Origin: an uncultured Oscillospiraceae bacterium
GTDB taxonomy: Bacteria > Bacillota > Clostridia > Oscillospirales > Oscillospiraceae
Length of the DNA stretch: 64,000 bases
Assembly (NCBI GenBank): GCA_947626345.1
Contig: CANQSF010000012.1
Location: 1 to 64,000, forward strand
Direction of reading: 5' to 3'
A model generated the notes under the pieces. The model was not told where the DNA came from. It did no database searches and saw only the letters and a list, made by a program, of their open reading frames with translations. Shown in pieces: positions 44,184 to 52,800 of the stretch (within the stretch, counting starts at the first letter, position 1; each line of letters opens with the position of its first letter). The translations under genes and the position numbers were made by a program.

Positions 44184-46640
44184 ATGGCTGTAATATATGC
44201 GTTATTAAAGGTATATTATTATAATGTTCTCGGTCTTTTTGACCGCTTAATTTATATTGATCATAAAAGTAATAGGCGCTATTTCTGTGCCAATGGCTCA
44301 TTTTTACTTCTCCCATTGGCACGGAAATGGCGCTTATTTGCGACCGCCTGTACAAGTTTATTAATTTGTATTTGTGTCACGCACACGGCGGCCGCAGCGT
44401 CATTAACGATTAGCATTCCAAATACCCTCTCGCTGGATGTTACCCCAAGCGCAGCAGGAACCTTCGTAGAATCCGAGGAGGCTAAGATATCTATCATTGG
44501 TGCGGATTTCGGGTACACCTTAAGCATTGCCTCTCAAGACGGCAAGACTAATGATCTCATCGGGGAGCACGGCACACTTCCGTCTATTAAAACTCAATAT
44601 ACCGGCGCGCAGGGAGAAAGCGGCGCCTGGCCCGTTAACACCTGGGGCTATAAACCGGATAAGCTCAACGGTTCACTTAATGAGGCTTATCTACCGGGCC
44701 CCACGGACGGAGATGTCATAGAGCAACTGCCTACAGCACTTGGCGCCAATCACGAACATACCATCAAAATTGCCGCCAAAGTAGACAATACCATTGCTGC
44801 CGGGACTTACTCCAATACATTTGTGCTTACTGTCACTGCCAATAAAGTAGAATATACTATTAACTATGATGCCAACGGCGGAACGGGCGGCCCCACTGTT
44901 CAAACCGGGCAAAGTGAGAATATGAATGTTAAGCTTACCTATGAAGAGCCCGGTAGCCAAACGATGGCCTTTGAAGGTTGGTGCACCAAACCAACAAACG
45001 ATGCAACTTGTAATGGCGAGCGATATTATCCGGGTGATGATTATACATTAAATGTAGATAAAAACAATGTAACTTTATATGCTATATGGGATCAACCGGA
45101 AGCAATGCAAAACTGGTATGGCTGCAAAGATTTGGAAAAGAACCGACAAATCTCGCTGATTGATACGCGTGACAACAGGCTTTATTATGTGGCCAAGCTT
45201 GCAGACGGTAATTGTTGGATGACGGAGAACTTGGACCTATTTCTTGACCCTAATAAACCACTAACGCCGGAAGACAGTGACGTGGAAGAAGAGTGGACAC
45301 CACCGGCCACACATAAGACCGGCGACTCTGATTGGATGGGCGATAAAGTCACCGGCAATAGTACAGCAAACACGGAAAATGGCGAGAATTTACCGCAATC
45401 CTACGATCCAGGCAATCAGTGCTGGAATAACGAAAATGGTAGCTCTTACTCCGAAGATTGCCCTGCCCATGACGAGTCACATTTTCACGTGGGCAACTTC
45501 TATAATTATGCGGCCGCGGTGGCTCAGAGCGATGCGAAGGACCACGCAAATGGTGGCCAAACCTATAACACATCAATCTGTCCTTCCGGATGGCAATTAC
45601 CAACTTATATAGGCCGTAAATCCTTTATTGAGCTAAAAGAAAATACCGACACTGACCCGAACAGCCCAAATTGGGTCACCGGACCGGTTGCGAGTAGCAC
45701 AATTGACAAGGAACCTTATTTCTTCTCATACAGCGGTTGGTGGCGCGGTCATTTAGTTCAGTCTAATTCGGTTAGCGTTTGGTGGACCAATGCCGTAGTC
45801 AGCAGTACGCATGCGTATTCATTGTACATTAACACTGGCAATGCTCTGTATCTTCAAAATACCGGCACGTATCGTCTCGATGGATTTTATGTTCGCTGCG
45901 TCGCACGCGACCCATCTATGCAGGATGTGGCGGAATGGGGTGACACTATTGAGGAAGGCGAGACTGTTACGGCAATAGATGAACGAGACGGAAAAACTTA
46001 TACCGTCGCTCGGCTTGCAGATGGCAATTTGTGGATGACACAGAACCTTGCTATAGGCAGCAATGAAGAGCCGACTGTGCTTACTTATGAAAAAACTGAT
46101 CTAGACCAAGGCGTACAAATAGATGGCGAAGAGGAAGCGGGCACATTTACTCTTCCACAAGGGAGCTCAAAGTTGGCCGAAACCCCGGACGATCACGCCG
46201 GATGGCATTTCCAGCAATATAACACCAAACACATTTATATAAACGAAGATAAAGCAGAATATGGCGGTTATTACAGCTGGTTTACAGCCACATTGGGCGA
46301 AGGCACAAAAGAAATGATCTCCGGCGAAACATCATATTCTATATGCCCCAAAGGCTGGAGATTGCCAAAATTCACCGAATTCCGAAATCTCATCGCGGTG
46401 TCATCGGGCAAAATGGCTGAGCCCCCTGCTAATTTTGGAGTCTTCGCCGGCAGATGTGTAGAAAGTGGCTGTCCGAATGCGAATATGGGAAATGCCGGTT
46501 ATTGGTGGACTTCCACGGCAGCCCCAAATCCATCATATCTTGACTATGCCGGAGATATGCACGGATATAACACCGGGGAATTTGGTGCCGGCTCAATATA
46601 TAAGGGTGGCGGCAGTAGCATCCGTTGCATAGCACGCTAG
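44184..46640 (+). CDS. Large secreted FISUMP/InlB-B-repeat protein
   Basis: 818 aa extracellular protein. Hydrophobic signal RKWRLFATACTSLLICICVTHTAAA (about 47-71, so an unusually long N-terminal extension if ATG 44184 is used); domain of serine/threonine-rich beta type SLTISIPNTLSLDVTPS... (about 73-230); one Listeria-Bacteroides (InlB B) repeat with YDANGGTGG...FEGWCTKP...YAIWD (about 232-306); FISUMP domain 1 (from about 310; DTRDNRLYYVAKLADGNCWMTENLDL, ending SWWT-like around 560); FISUMP domain 2 (about 575-818; DERDGKTYTVARLADGNLWMTQNLAI to SSIRCIAR). No anchor motif. An in-frame TTG at 44316 inside a hairpin is an alternative start. Composition is far lower GC than the flanks; resembles Saccharibacteria surface proteins. 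Confidence 0.85.
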   Translation: MAVIYALLKVYYYNVLGLFDRLIYIDHKSNRRYFCANGSFLLLPLARKWRLFATACTSLLICICVTHTAAAASLTISIPNTLSLDVTPSAAGTFVESEEAKISIIGADFGYTLSIASQDGKTNDLIGEHGTLPSIKTQYTGAQGESGAWPVNTWGYKPDKLNGSLNEAYLPGPTDGDVIEQLPTALGANHEHTIKIAAKVDNTIAAGTYSNTFVLTVTANKVEYTINYDANGGTGGPTVQTGQSENMNVKLTYEEPGSQTMAFEGWCTKPTNDATCNGERYYPGDDYTLNVDKNNVTLYAIWDQPEAMQNWYGCKDLEKNRQISLIDTRDNRLYYVAKLADGNCWMTENLDLFLDPNKPLTPEDSDVEEEWTPPATHKTGDSDWMGDKVTGNSTANTENGENLPQSYDPGNQCWNNENGSSYSEDCPAHDESHFHVGNFYNYAAAVAQSDAKDHANGGQTYNTSICPSGWQLPTYIGRKSFIELKENTDTDPNSPNWVTGPVASSTIDKEPYFFSYSGWWRGHLVQSNSVSVWWTNAVVSSTHAYSLYINTGNALYLQNTGTYRLDGFYVRCVARDPSMQDVAEWGDTIEEGETVTAIDERDGKTYTVARLADGNLWMTQNLAIGSNEEPTVLTYEKTDLDQGVQIDGEEEAGTFTLPQGSSKLAETPDDHAGWHFQQYNTKHIYINEDKAEYGGYYSWFTATLGEGTKEMISGETSYSICPKGWRLPKFTEFRNLIAVSSGKMAEPPANFGVFAGRCVESGCPNANMGNAGYWWTSTAAPNPSYLDYAGDMHGYNTGEFGAGSIYKGGGSSIRCIAR
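44271..44338 (+). repeat. 26-bp inverted repeat / RNA hairpin at the FISUMP start
   Basis: Arms 44271-44296 and 44313-44338, loop 16 nt. 23 of 26 positions are Watson-Crick and the other three become G.U pairs in RNA, so the RNA stem is unbroken. It lies within the predicted N-terminal coding part. Confidence 0.75.
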
Positions 46641-46746
46641 AGCCAGGGATTACTCGTTTCCCTTCCCAATGCCGTGCGGGCTCTGCCCGGACATCCCGCA
46701 CGGCATCACAGGTTCTTCTTATTGTGTATTATATAACACACTCATT

Positions 46747-46796
46747 GAAGTCCTTGCACGGGGCAGTATGCTCCTACCGCAGGGGCTTCTTTATTG
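46747..46796 (+). repeat. 50-bp hairpin repeat E2
   Basis: Perfect copy of 43560-43609, here ~107 nt after the FISUMP stop. The upstream -10-like sequence is TATAAC (46732-46737) without a clear -35 box. The two copies bracket a 3.1 kb segment holding the FISUMP gene. Confidence 0.8.
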
Positions 46797-46977
46797 CATC
46801 TATTGTGGAGGAACTACGGCGCGTTGCACCCATAGCTCGGGAATTTGAGTAATCTGCCGGTTGGGCATTGACTCATAAACCGATCTGTCCGTATTCTGCA
46901 CCTTACATTACCAAACAGTGCCCTACTTTTTGCTCCTACAGCAAAAAGTAGGTATGGTGTCTTTTTTAATTCCGTGA
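46797..46977. other. Gene-free spacer with terminator-like hairpin
   Basis: No coding sequence. A perfect 12 bp stem CCTACTTTTTGC/GCAAAAAGTAGG lies at 46922-46952 and is followed by TATGGTGTCTTTTTT, consistent with termination of an upstream transcript. Confidence 0.5.
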
Positions 46978-47225
46978 TACAATACCTATAAGGCCAGCAC
47001 AAGGCCGGTGGAATTCTGTATTTACACGGAAAACCACAAAATTGGTGCAATTTGCAGAAATTGAGCCAAAGGCGGAAAAATTGGTGCAGTTTGCAAAAAT
47101 TGGTGCACCGTGAGCAAAATTGGTGCAGCCGTGTAAAACTGCACGGAAGGTTTTTGCAACCTCCAAACCTGACGTGCAAGGGCATAAAGAGAGCACCAGT
47201 CCGCAGACTGGTGCTTTCTTTTTGC
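46978..47225 (+). ncRNA. Candidate repeat-containing small RNA unit B
   Basis: TACAAT (46978-46983) begins the unit. AAAATTGGTGCA occurs at 47038, 47077, 47096 and 47116, with a degenerate copy at 47057: spacing 19-20-19-20 bp. The tail GCCGTGTAAAACTGCACGG... is shared with unit A, and a strong terminator AGCACCAGTC/GACTGGTGCT followed by TTCTTTTT closes it (47192-47223). Alignable with unit A from the -10 box to ~47180. No frame with a ribosome site. Confidence 0.6.
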
Positions 47226-47286
47226 AGATGCCCTTCGATGGATACAGACCGGTGCGGAACAGGACTTTTTTGGGAGAATGTGGATG

Positions 47287-47315
47287 TTGACACCGGCGGG
47301 GCCATACCATATAAT
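47287..47315 (+). promoter_or_regulatory. Consensus promoter of the Cys-rich SLH lipoprotein gene
   Basis: TTGACA (47287-47292), 17 nt spacer, TATAAT (47310-47315). A ~195 nt leader follows, with an AT-rich palindrome (TCAAAAATTTTGA) but no recognised riboswitch. Confidence 0.85.
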
Positions 47316-47515
47316 GTTTTTCAGAGAGGAGGGCGCCAAAGAGGGGCCGAAAAAACTTTTTTTCAAAAATTTTGAAAAAATGTGAGCCGTTTTGCCCTCT
47401 TCCGCCGTCTTATTATTAAAGGCCGGTACTGTCGGCATGGCAAAAGACCGGCCAAGATCCATCAGCCTGCAACAAAGACCCGCCCCCATACGGGGGGCCT
47501 GAAAGGAGAAACTTT

Positions 47516-50500
47516 ATGTTCAACACGCATCGCAGACTTTTGTCCGCCCTGCTGTGCGCGGTCGTGATCCTCTCCCTGGCCGGATGCGCGGTATCCGGCG
47601 GCGAGGCGGAGGAGCATGACCATGACCACGGGGACGAGGTCCTGGTGGAGATCCCGGTATCTCCCGCGGTGACCAGCCTGACCGAATGGGATGTGCCTCT
47701 GGCCGAGGGACCGGGGGAGGAGACCGCCGGCGATCCCGCGCCGGTGCCTCCCGCTGACACCACCACCCAGGCTCCTGCGGCGCCCGCCGAGCAGCCTGCG
47801 GCCCCCTCGGAGCAGACCGCGGCGCCCAGCGAGCAGACCACGGCGCCCGCCGGCTCTGATTCCGGTTCCAGCTCCGGTTCCGGCTCTGGTTCTGGTTCCA
47901 GCTCCGGTTCCGGCTCTGGTTCTGGTTCCAGCTCCGGCTCTGGCTCCAACATCGGCAGCGAGGACCACACCCACAACTGGGTGACCCACAGCGAGGTCGT
48001 TACCGACGACTGCGTCTACGGTACCACCTGGCGGGCCTATGACGAGTGCACGATCTGCCACGCGCGGCGGGATTCCGCCTGGCGTCCGGACAGCATCAAA
48101 CAGAAGGGTGAGCACACCTGGGTCGTCACCTCTACCGTGAAGGGCACCTGCCCCGGGAAGACCGTGACCTATAAGACCTGCAGCGTGTGCGGCGCCGGCA
48201 CCATCGAGTACTCCGGCGGAACGACCAAGAACGGCGACCACGAGTGGAGCGACTGGACCACCTCCACCGGCACGGAGTGCACCGGCGTCGTCAAGCAGCG
48301 CACCTGCGCCGTGTGCGGCACGGTGGAGCAGAAGACCACCGGCAGCGGCAACCACGCCTGGGTCTGGAAGGAGAGCCCGGCCAGCTGCACCTCCGTGGGC
48401 ACCAGGTGGCAGGAGTGCACCCGCTGCGGCGCTCAGCAGAACAAGGAGACCACGGCCCCCAAGGCCCACAAGTGGGAGGCGGACGACGGCAACTGCACCA
48501 CGCCCATCAAGTGCGCCATCTGCGGCGCCGTCGTGCAGCAGGCCATGACCCACCGCTTCTCCTCTACTTACAGTCACGACAACGTCCAGCACTGGAAGCA
48601 GTGCACCAACCCCGGCTGCACCCAGCGCTCTGAGGTGGGCAACCACAAGGGCAGCGTGTCCAACGACTGCACCCGGCTGTCCTCCTGCTCCGTGTGCGGC
48701 ATGGCGGGCGGCTCGTCCGGCATGAGCCACAACTTCGACGGCAGCGGCGGCTACATCATCTCGTCCACCAAGGGCCACCAGATCCGCTGCGGCAACCCGG
48801 GCTGCACCCAGGTGTCCTCGGAGAAGCCCCACAACACCCCCGGCACCGTGGCCAAGTGCGGCGAGGAGATCGACTGCGTGTGCGGCTATCCCCTGGTGCG
48901 GGGCAGCAGCAGCCACAATTTCGGCGGCTGGACCGCCACGTCCACCGGCCACAGCCGGACCTGCAAGACCTGCGGCTATGTGGAGAGCGCCTCTCACACC
49001 TCCTCCGGAGGCAAGACGGGCAGCTGCACCGAGTCCGTCACCTGCAGCGTCTGCGGCTACGTGCTCAGCCGCGGCAGCGGCTCCCACTCCTTCGGCGTGT
49101 GGATGTCCAACGGGAGCACCCACTATCGCAAGTGCACGCACCCCGGCTGCACCGCCGTTGAGAGCAGCAACCACGTAGGCGGCAAGGCCACCTGCGCCTC
49201 CGCCGCCGTGTGCAGCGTGTGCGGCGCTACCTACGGCAGCAAGGCCGCGGGCGTCCATACCGGCGGCACCGAGGTCCGCAACGCCCGGCCCGCCGAGGTG
49301 GGCAAGACCGGCTATACCGGCGACACCTACTGCCTGGGCTGCGGCAAGCAGATCAGCACCGGCACCACCATCAAGGCCCTGGCGGAGGATCATACCCACA
49401 GCTTTACCGGCTCCTGGCGCAGCGACAGCGGCAGCCACTGGCGTCAGTGCTCCTGCGGCGAGCGCTCCAGCGAGGCGGCCCACTCCTTTGCCAACGGCAA
49501 GTGCACCGTGTGCGGCGCGGCCGATCCCAACTATAAAGTCTGCTCCGGCAGCAGCCACGTGGGCGGCACGGAGCTGAAGAACGCGGAGGCCGCCGAGGAG
49601 GGCAAGGCCGGCTACAGCGGCGATCTGGTGTGCACCAGCTGCGGCAAGGTCATCACCAAGGGCCACACCATCCCCGCGCTGGAAAAGGCGCATGAACACG
49701 AGTTCTCCCTGACCTGGCGCACCGATGGCACCAGCCACTGGAGAGACTGCCCCTGCGGCGAGATCACCCGCAAGGCGCCTCACACCTACTCCAAGGGCAT
49801 CTGCACCGTGTGCGGCGCGGCCGATCCCAACGCCACCGAGGAGGTCCACTCCCACACCTTCGGAGCCCTGCACTCCAACGGCCAGTATCACTGGCGCGAG
49901 TGCACCATCTGCGGCTTCCAGGCGGAGAAGACCGCCCACGTGATGCTCAACGGCTCCTGCATGACCTGCGGCTATGTGATGCCCGTCATCGAGAAGGTCA
50001 AGGACGTGAAGACCCAGGATTGGTTCTATGAGCCCGTGCGGCAGGTGCTGGAGGCCGGTCTGCTCAGCGACGGCAAGGCCGCCAGCGACGCCACCGACTT
50101 CAAGCCGGAGGAGAAGGTCGTCTTGTCCGAGCTGGTGGACGCCATCTACCGCCTGGCCGGCAGCCCCGCGGCCTCCTCGGAGACCCGGTTCGACGACGTG
50201 GCGGAGGACGATTACTACGCCTCGGCCGTCACCTGGGCCACGGAGAACAACATCGTGGACGTGTTCGGCGAGAGCTTTGAGGGCGACAAGGTCACCACGC
50301 TCCAGGAGATGATCACCTTCCTGTGGCGATTCGCCAAGACCGCCGGCTGGGATATGGAGGAGACTGAGCCCGCCGATGAGGCGCAGATCGCCGGCTCCGA
50401 GGAGATCGACGATTACGCCCAGGAGGCCATGGCTTGGGCCGTGGGCGCCGGACTGATCGACGGCATCGGCGAGAACGCTGAGGAGGCCCTGACCCCCGAC

Positions 50501-50611
50501 GGCGTCGTGACCAGAGCCGAGGCGGCCGTGATCCTGGTCAACTTCATGGAGATGATCGAGGCCAACGGCCTTCCCGAGATCGAGGCCGGCGTGGAGGAGA
50601 TCCCCGCCTGA
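47516..50611 (+). CDS. Cys-rich repeat lipoprotein with C-terminal SLH domains
   Basis: 1031 aa surface protein. Lipobox SLAGC (Cys24); a His/Asp-rich patch HDHDHGDE (34-41) that could bind metal; Pro/Ala/Thr linker; (GS)n low-complexity tract (about 118-147); then roughly 15 repeats of ~35-60 aa each with one or two CxxC/CxxCG pairs and a following HxxxxW (e.g. YKTCSVCGAGTIEYSG, QECTRCGAQ, CKTCGYVESASHT), to about 835. These look like zinc-ribbon-like or disulfide knots. Two to three SLH modules end the protein (about 845-1010; DWFYEPVRQVLEAGLLSD, YYASAVTWATENNIVDVFG), so it attaches to secondary wall polymer. ATG 47516 has AAAGGAG. Confidence 0.85.
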   Translation: MFNTHRRLLSALLCAVVILSLAGCAVSGGEAEEHDHDHGDEVLVEIPVSPAVTSLTEWDVPLAEGPGEETAGDPAPVPPADTTTQAPAAPAEQPAAPSEQTAAPSEQTTAPAGSDSGSSSGSGSGSGSSSGSGSGSGSSSGSGSNIGSEDHTHNWVTHSEVVTDDCVYGTTWRAYDECTICHARRDSAWRPDSIKQKGEHTWVVTSTVKGTCPGKTVTYKTCSVCGAGTIEYSGGTTKNGDHEWSDWTTSTGTECTGVVKQRTCAVCGTVEQKTTGSGNHAWVWKESPASCTSVGTRWQECTRCGAQQNKETTAPKAHKWEADDGNCTTPIKCAICGAVVQQAMTHRFSSTYSHDNVQHWKQCTNPGCTQRSEVGNHKGSVSNDCTRLSSCSVCGMAGGSSGMSHNFDGSGGYIISSTKGHQIRCGNPGCTQVSSEKPHNTPGTVAKCGEEIDCVCGYPLVRGSSSHNFGGWTATSTGHSRTCKTCGYVESASHTSSGGKTGSCTESVTCSVCGYVLSRGSGSHSFGVWMSNGSTHYRKCTHPGCTAVESSNHVGGKATCASAAVCSVCGATYGSKAAGVHTGGTEVRNARPAEVGKTGYTGDTYCLGCGKQISTGTTIKALAEDHTHSFTGSWRSDSGSHWRQCSCGERSSEAAHSFANGKCTVCGAADPNYKVCSGSSHVGGTELKNAEAAEEGKAGYSGDLVCTSCGKVITKGHTIPALEKAHEHEFSLTWRTDGTSHWRDCPCGEITRKAPHTYSKGICTVCGAADPNATEEVHSHTFGALHSNGQYHWRECTICGFQAEKTAHVMLNGSCMTCGYVMPVIEKVKDVKTQDWFYEPVRQVLEAGLLSDGKAASDATDFKPEEKVVLSELVDAIYRLAGSPAASSETRFDDVAEDDYYASAVTWATENNIVDVFGESFEGDKVTTLQEMITFLWRFAKTAGWDMEETEPADEAQIAGSEEIDDYAQEAMAWAVGAGLIDGIGENAEEALTPDGVVTRAEAAVILVNFMEMIEANGLPEIEAGVEEIPA

Positions 50612-50628
50612 GCGATAAAAACCGACAA

Positions 50629-50656
50629 AACTCCCCCGGCGTGAGCCGGGGGAGTT
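50629..50656. terminator. Bidirectional terminator
   Basis: 12 bp stem AACTCCCCCGGC/GCCGGGGGAGTT, with A/T runs on both sides, between convergent genes. Confidence 0.88.
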
Positions 50657-50672
50657 CTCTATGATCTTTGGG

Positions 50673-51380
50673 TCACAGCTCCACGTGGGTCACGGAGCCG
50701 CCGGAGCGTTTTTTGTAGGCGGCGACGAATTCCCGTCCCCGGCTGCCCCACTGGGTGACCTGGAAGACGAGAAAGCGGGTGGGCTCGCCGGGGTCCCCGT
50801 AGCCGAAGACCAAAAACCGGTCCCGGCGGCGGACGGTCCGGGCGTGGACCGCGCCGCCCATGGCCGCGCCCAGCGGCCCCAGCAGCATGGCGCCCGCCAC
50901 CGCGCCGCCGGCGCTGGACACGTACTGCCGCCGGATGTCCTTGTGGGTGAGGATGGCGGCGGTGCGGACCTTCTCGTGGGCCAGGGTGAAGTCGTGATCC
51001 AGGGCGGTCACCCGCAGGCAGCTGTCCTCATAGGCCAGGCGGCATCTCGTGCCCTCGGGCAGGTCCAGGCCCGATACGGCCAGGAACGTGCCGGAAAAGC
51101 GGGGGCCGGTGCGCGTCTCCGGCGCCGGGACCGTCCGATCCGGGGCGGCATTGTCCGGGCCGCCCAGCTCGTAGGCGGAGGCGGCGAAGGGGCCCTGGGC
51201 CTTCGGGTCCTTCCGCCCGGCCAGAAGGGCCGCCACACCGCCGGCGAGGCACAGTACCGCCGCCAGCAGCGCGGCGACGGCCACGCTCCGGAAGGGGCCC
51301 CAGAGCGCCCAGGCACAAAAGCCGAAAAACGCCGCGCCCGCCAGTCCCGCTGCGGCCAATAGGATCCGCAGGATCTTCAA
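50673..51380 (-). CDS. Two-helix membrane protein, unknown function
   Basis: 235 aa. Two N-terminal helices (about 5-28 and 33-56), then a cytoplasmic beta-rich domain (about 85-160) containing a glycine-rich hydrophobic hairpin (SSAGGAVAGAMLLGPLGAAMGGAV). TTG 51380 is preferred: GGAGGTGA ends 6 nt before it, whereas the GTG at 51389 is part of that ribosome site. Immediately downstream of mnmE (31 nt), probably in the rex-mnmE transcript. No family recognised. Confidence 0.65.
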   Translation of the reverse strand: MKILRILLAAAGLAGAAFFGFCAWALWGPFRSVAVAALLAAVLCLAGGVAALLAGRKDPKAQGPFAASAYELGGPDNAAPDRTVPAPETRTGPRFSGTFLAVSGLDLPEGTRCRLAYEDSCLRVTALDHDFTLAHEKVRTAAILTHKDIRRQYVSSAGGAVAGAMLLGPLGAAMGGAVHARTVRRRDRFLVFGYGDPGEPTRFLVFQVTQWGSRGREFVAAYKKRSGGSVTHVEL

Positions 51381-51411
51381 CGCTGTCACCTCCCGGAGAA
51401 GGATATGGTCC

Positions 51412-52800
51412 TCATTTGCCCACGCAGAAGCGGGCGAAGATGCCGCGGGTCACGTCCTCCCGGACTGTGCGGCCGGACAGCTCGCCCAGGGCGGCGAGAG
51501 CGCCCTCCGTCTCTGTGAGCACCGCGTCGGGGGCGAAGCCGGCCTCCATGGCCTCCAGCGCCGCCCGGACATAGTCCAGCGCCCGGCCCACCGCGTCCGC
51601 CTGGCGGGGATTGGTGAGGGTCTCGCCGGGGGCGGGCGGGTCCTCCTGCCGGAATAGGGCCTCCACGGCCCGCTCCAGCTCGTCCAGGCCCTGGCCGGTG
51701 CGGGCGCTGAGGACGACGGCATCGTCCCTGTGCCAGCGGGCGGGGAGATCGGCCTTGCTCTGGATGAGGATATGGCGGGGGGCCGCCTGGGCCGCCGCCA
51801 GCACGGCCTCATCCTCCGGCCGGAGGGGCTCCGAGCCGTCCAGCACCGCCAGCACCAGCTCCGCCGCGTCCGCCGCGGCCCGGGCCCGGACCACGCCCTC
51901 CCGCTCCACCGGATCGTCGGTGGTGCGCAGGCCCGCCGTGTCCGCCAGGCGCAGGAGCGTGCCGCCCAGCACCGCTTTTTCCTCCACGGTGTCCCGGGTG
52001 GTGCCGGGGACGTCGGTGACGATGGCCCGGTCATAGCCCACCAGGGCGTTGAGCAGGGAGCTCTTGCCGGCGTTGGGCCGGCCGATGATGGCGCAGGGCA
52101 CGCCGTTTTTCATCAGGCCGCCCCGGCGGAAGGTGGCCGCCAGCCGCTCCAGATCCTGGGCCGCGCCGGCCAGGACGCTCCGATAGTTTTCCATCTGGAA
52201 GGGCTCGATATCCTCGTCCGGATAGTCCACCACCGCGTGGTAGTGGGAGCATATGGCGGCGAGGCTGTCGTAGACGCCGTCGGTCCGCCGGCGGATGGCG
52301 CCGTCCAGCTGGGCGGCGGCGTTGGCGGCGATCTGAGGCGTCTCGGCGTCGATCAGGTCGATCACCGCCTCCGCCTGGGTCAGGTCCATCCGCCCGTTGA
52401 GGAAGGCCCGGCGGGTGAATTCCCCGGGCCCCGCCTGCCGCGCCCCGGCGGCGAAGAGGCTCTCCAGCGCCTGGGCCAGCACCACGGGGGAGCCGTGGCA
52501 CTGCAGCTCCGCGGTGTCCTCGCCGGTGTAGCTGGACGGGCCCCGGGACAAGGTGGCCAGGCACTGGTCCAGCAGCGCCCCGTCGGGGCCGAAGAGGCTG
52601 CCCAGCACCAGCTTCCGGTCCGGCCGGAGGCTCATGGGCGCGCCGGAGCGGGGGGCAAATACCCGGTCCAGCACCGCCAGGGCGTCGGGACCGCTGATGC
52701 GCACCACGCCGATGGCGGCCAGCTGACGGCCTGTGGCGATGGCGGCGATGGTGTCAAAAGCGCCGCCCGGATGGGCGGCGTCCCTGTAAGTGTGGTTCAT
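51412..52800 (-). CDS. mnmE: tRNA uridine-5-carboxymethylaminomethyl modification GTPase
   Basis: 462 aa. With MnmG it modifies U34 of certain tRNAs. N-terminal formyl-THF-binding domain (about 1-120; GRQLAAIGVVRISGPDAL), helical domain, inserted G domain (about 215-375: GRPNAGKSSL, the DTAG in LADTAGLR, QSKAD for NKxD) and the C-terminal catalytic Cys motif FCVGK. ATG 52800 overlaps the rex TGA (ATGA). MnmG is not in the window. Confidence 0.97.
   Translation of the reverse strand: MNHTYRDAAHPGGAFDTIAAIATGRQLAAIGVVRISGPDALAVLDRVFAPRSGAPMSLRPDRKLVLGSLFGPDGALLDQCLATLSRGPSSYTGEDTAELQCHGSPVVLAQALESLFAAGARQAGPGEFTRRAFLNGRMDLTQAEAVIDLIDAETPQIAANAAAQLDGAIRRRTDGVYDSLAAICSHYHAVVDYPDEDIEPFQMENYRSVLAGAAQDLERLAATFRRGGLMKNGVPCAIIGRPNAGKSSLLNALVGYDRAIVTDVPGTTRDTVEEKAVLGGTLLRLADTAGLRTTDDPVEREGVVRARAAADAAELVLAVLDGSEPLRPEDEAVLAAAQAAPRHILIQSKADLPARWHRDDAVVLSARTGQGLDELERAVEALFRQEDPPAPGETLTNPRQADAVGRALDYVRAALEAMEAGFAPDAVLTETEGALAALGELSGRTVREDVTRGIFARFCVGK

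Noticed and set aside
44184-46640. Alternative genetic code (TGA as glycine or tryptophan) in the Patescibacteria-like gene
   Set aside because: The frame is fully open with standard stops and tryptophan is encoded by TGG; no recoding is needed.
38025-47225. Integrative element with attL/attR at tRNA-Thr
   Set aside because: No copy of the tRNA 3' end is found at the right border and no integrase gene is present in the island.
47316-47515. c-di-GMP riboswitch upstream of the SLH lipoprotein
   Set aside because: A GGCAAAAGACC-like stretch was noted, but the conserved GEMM core and tetraloop-receptor pattern are missing.
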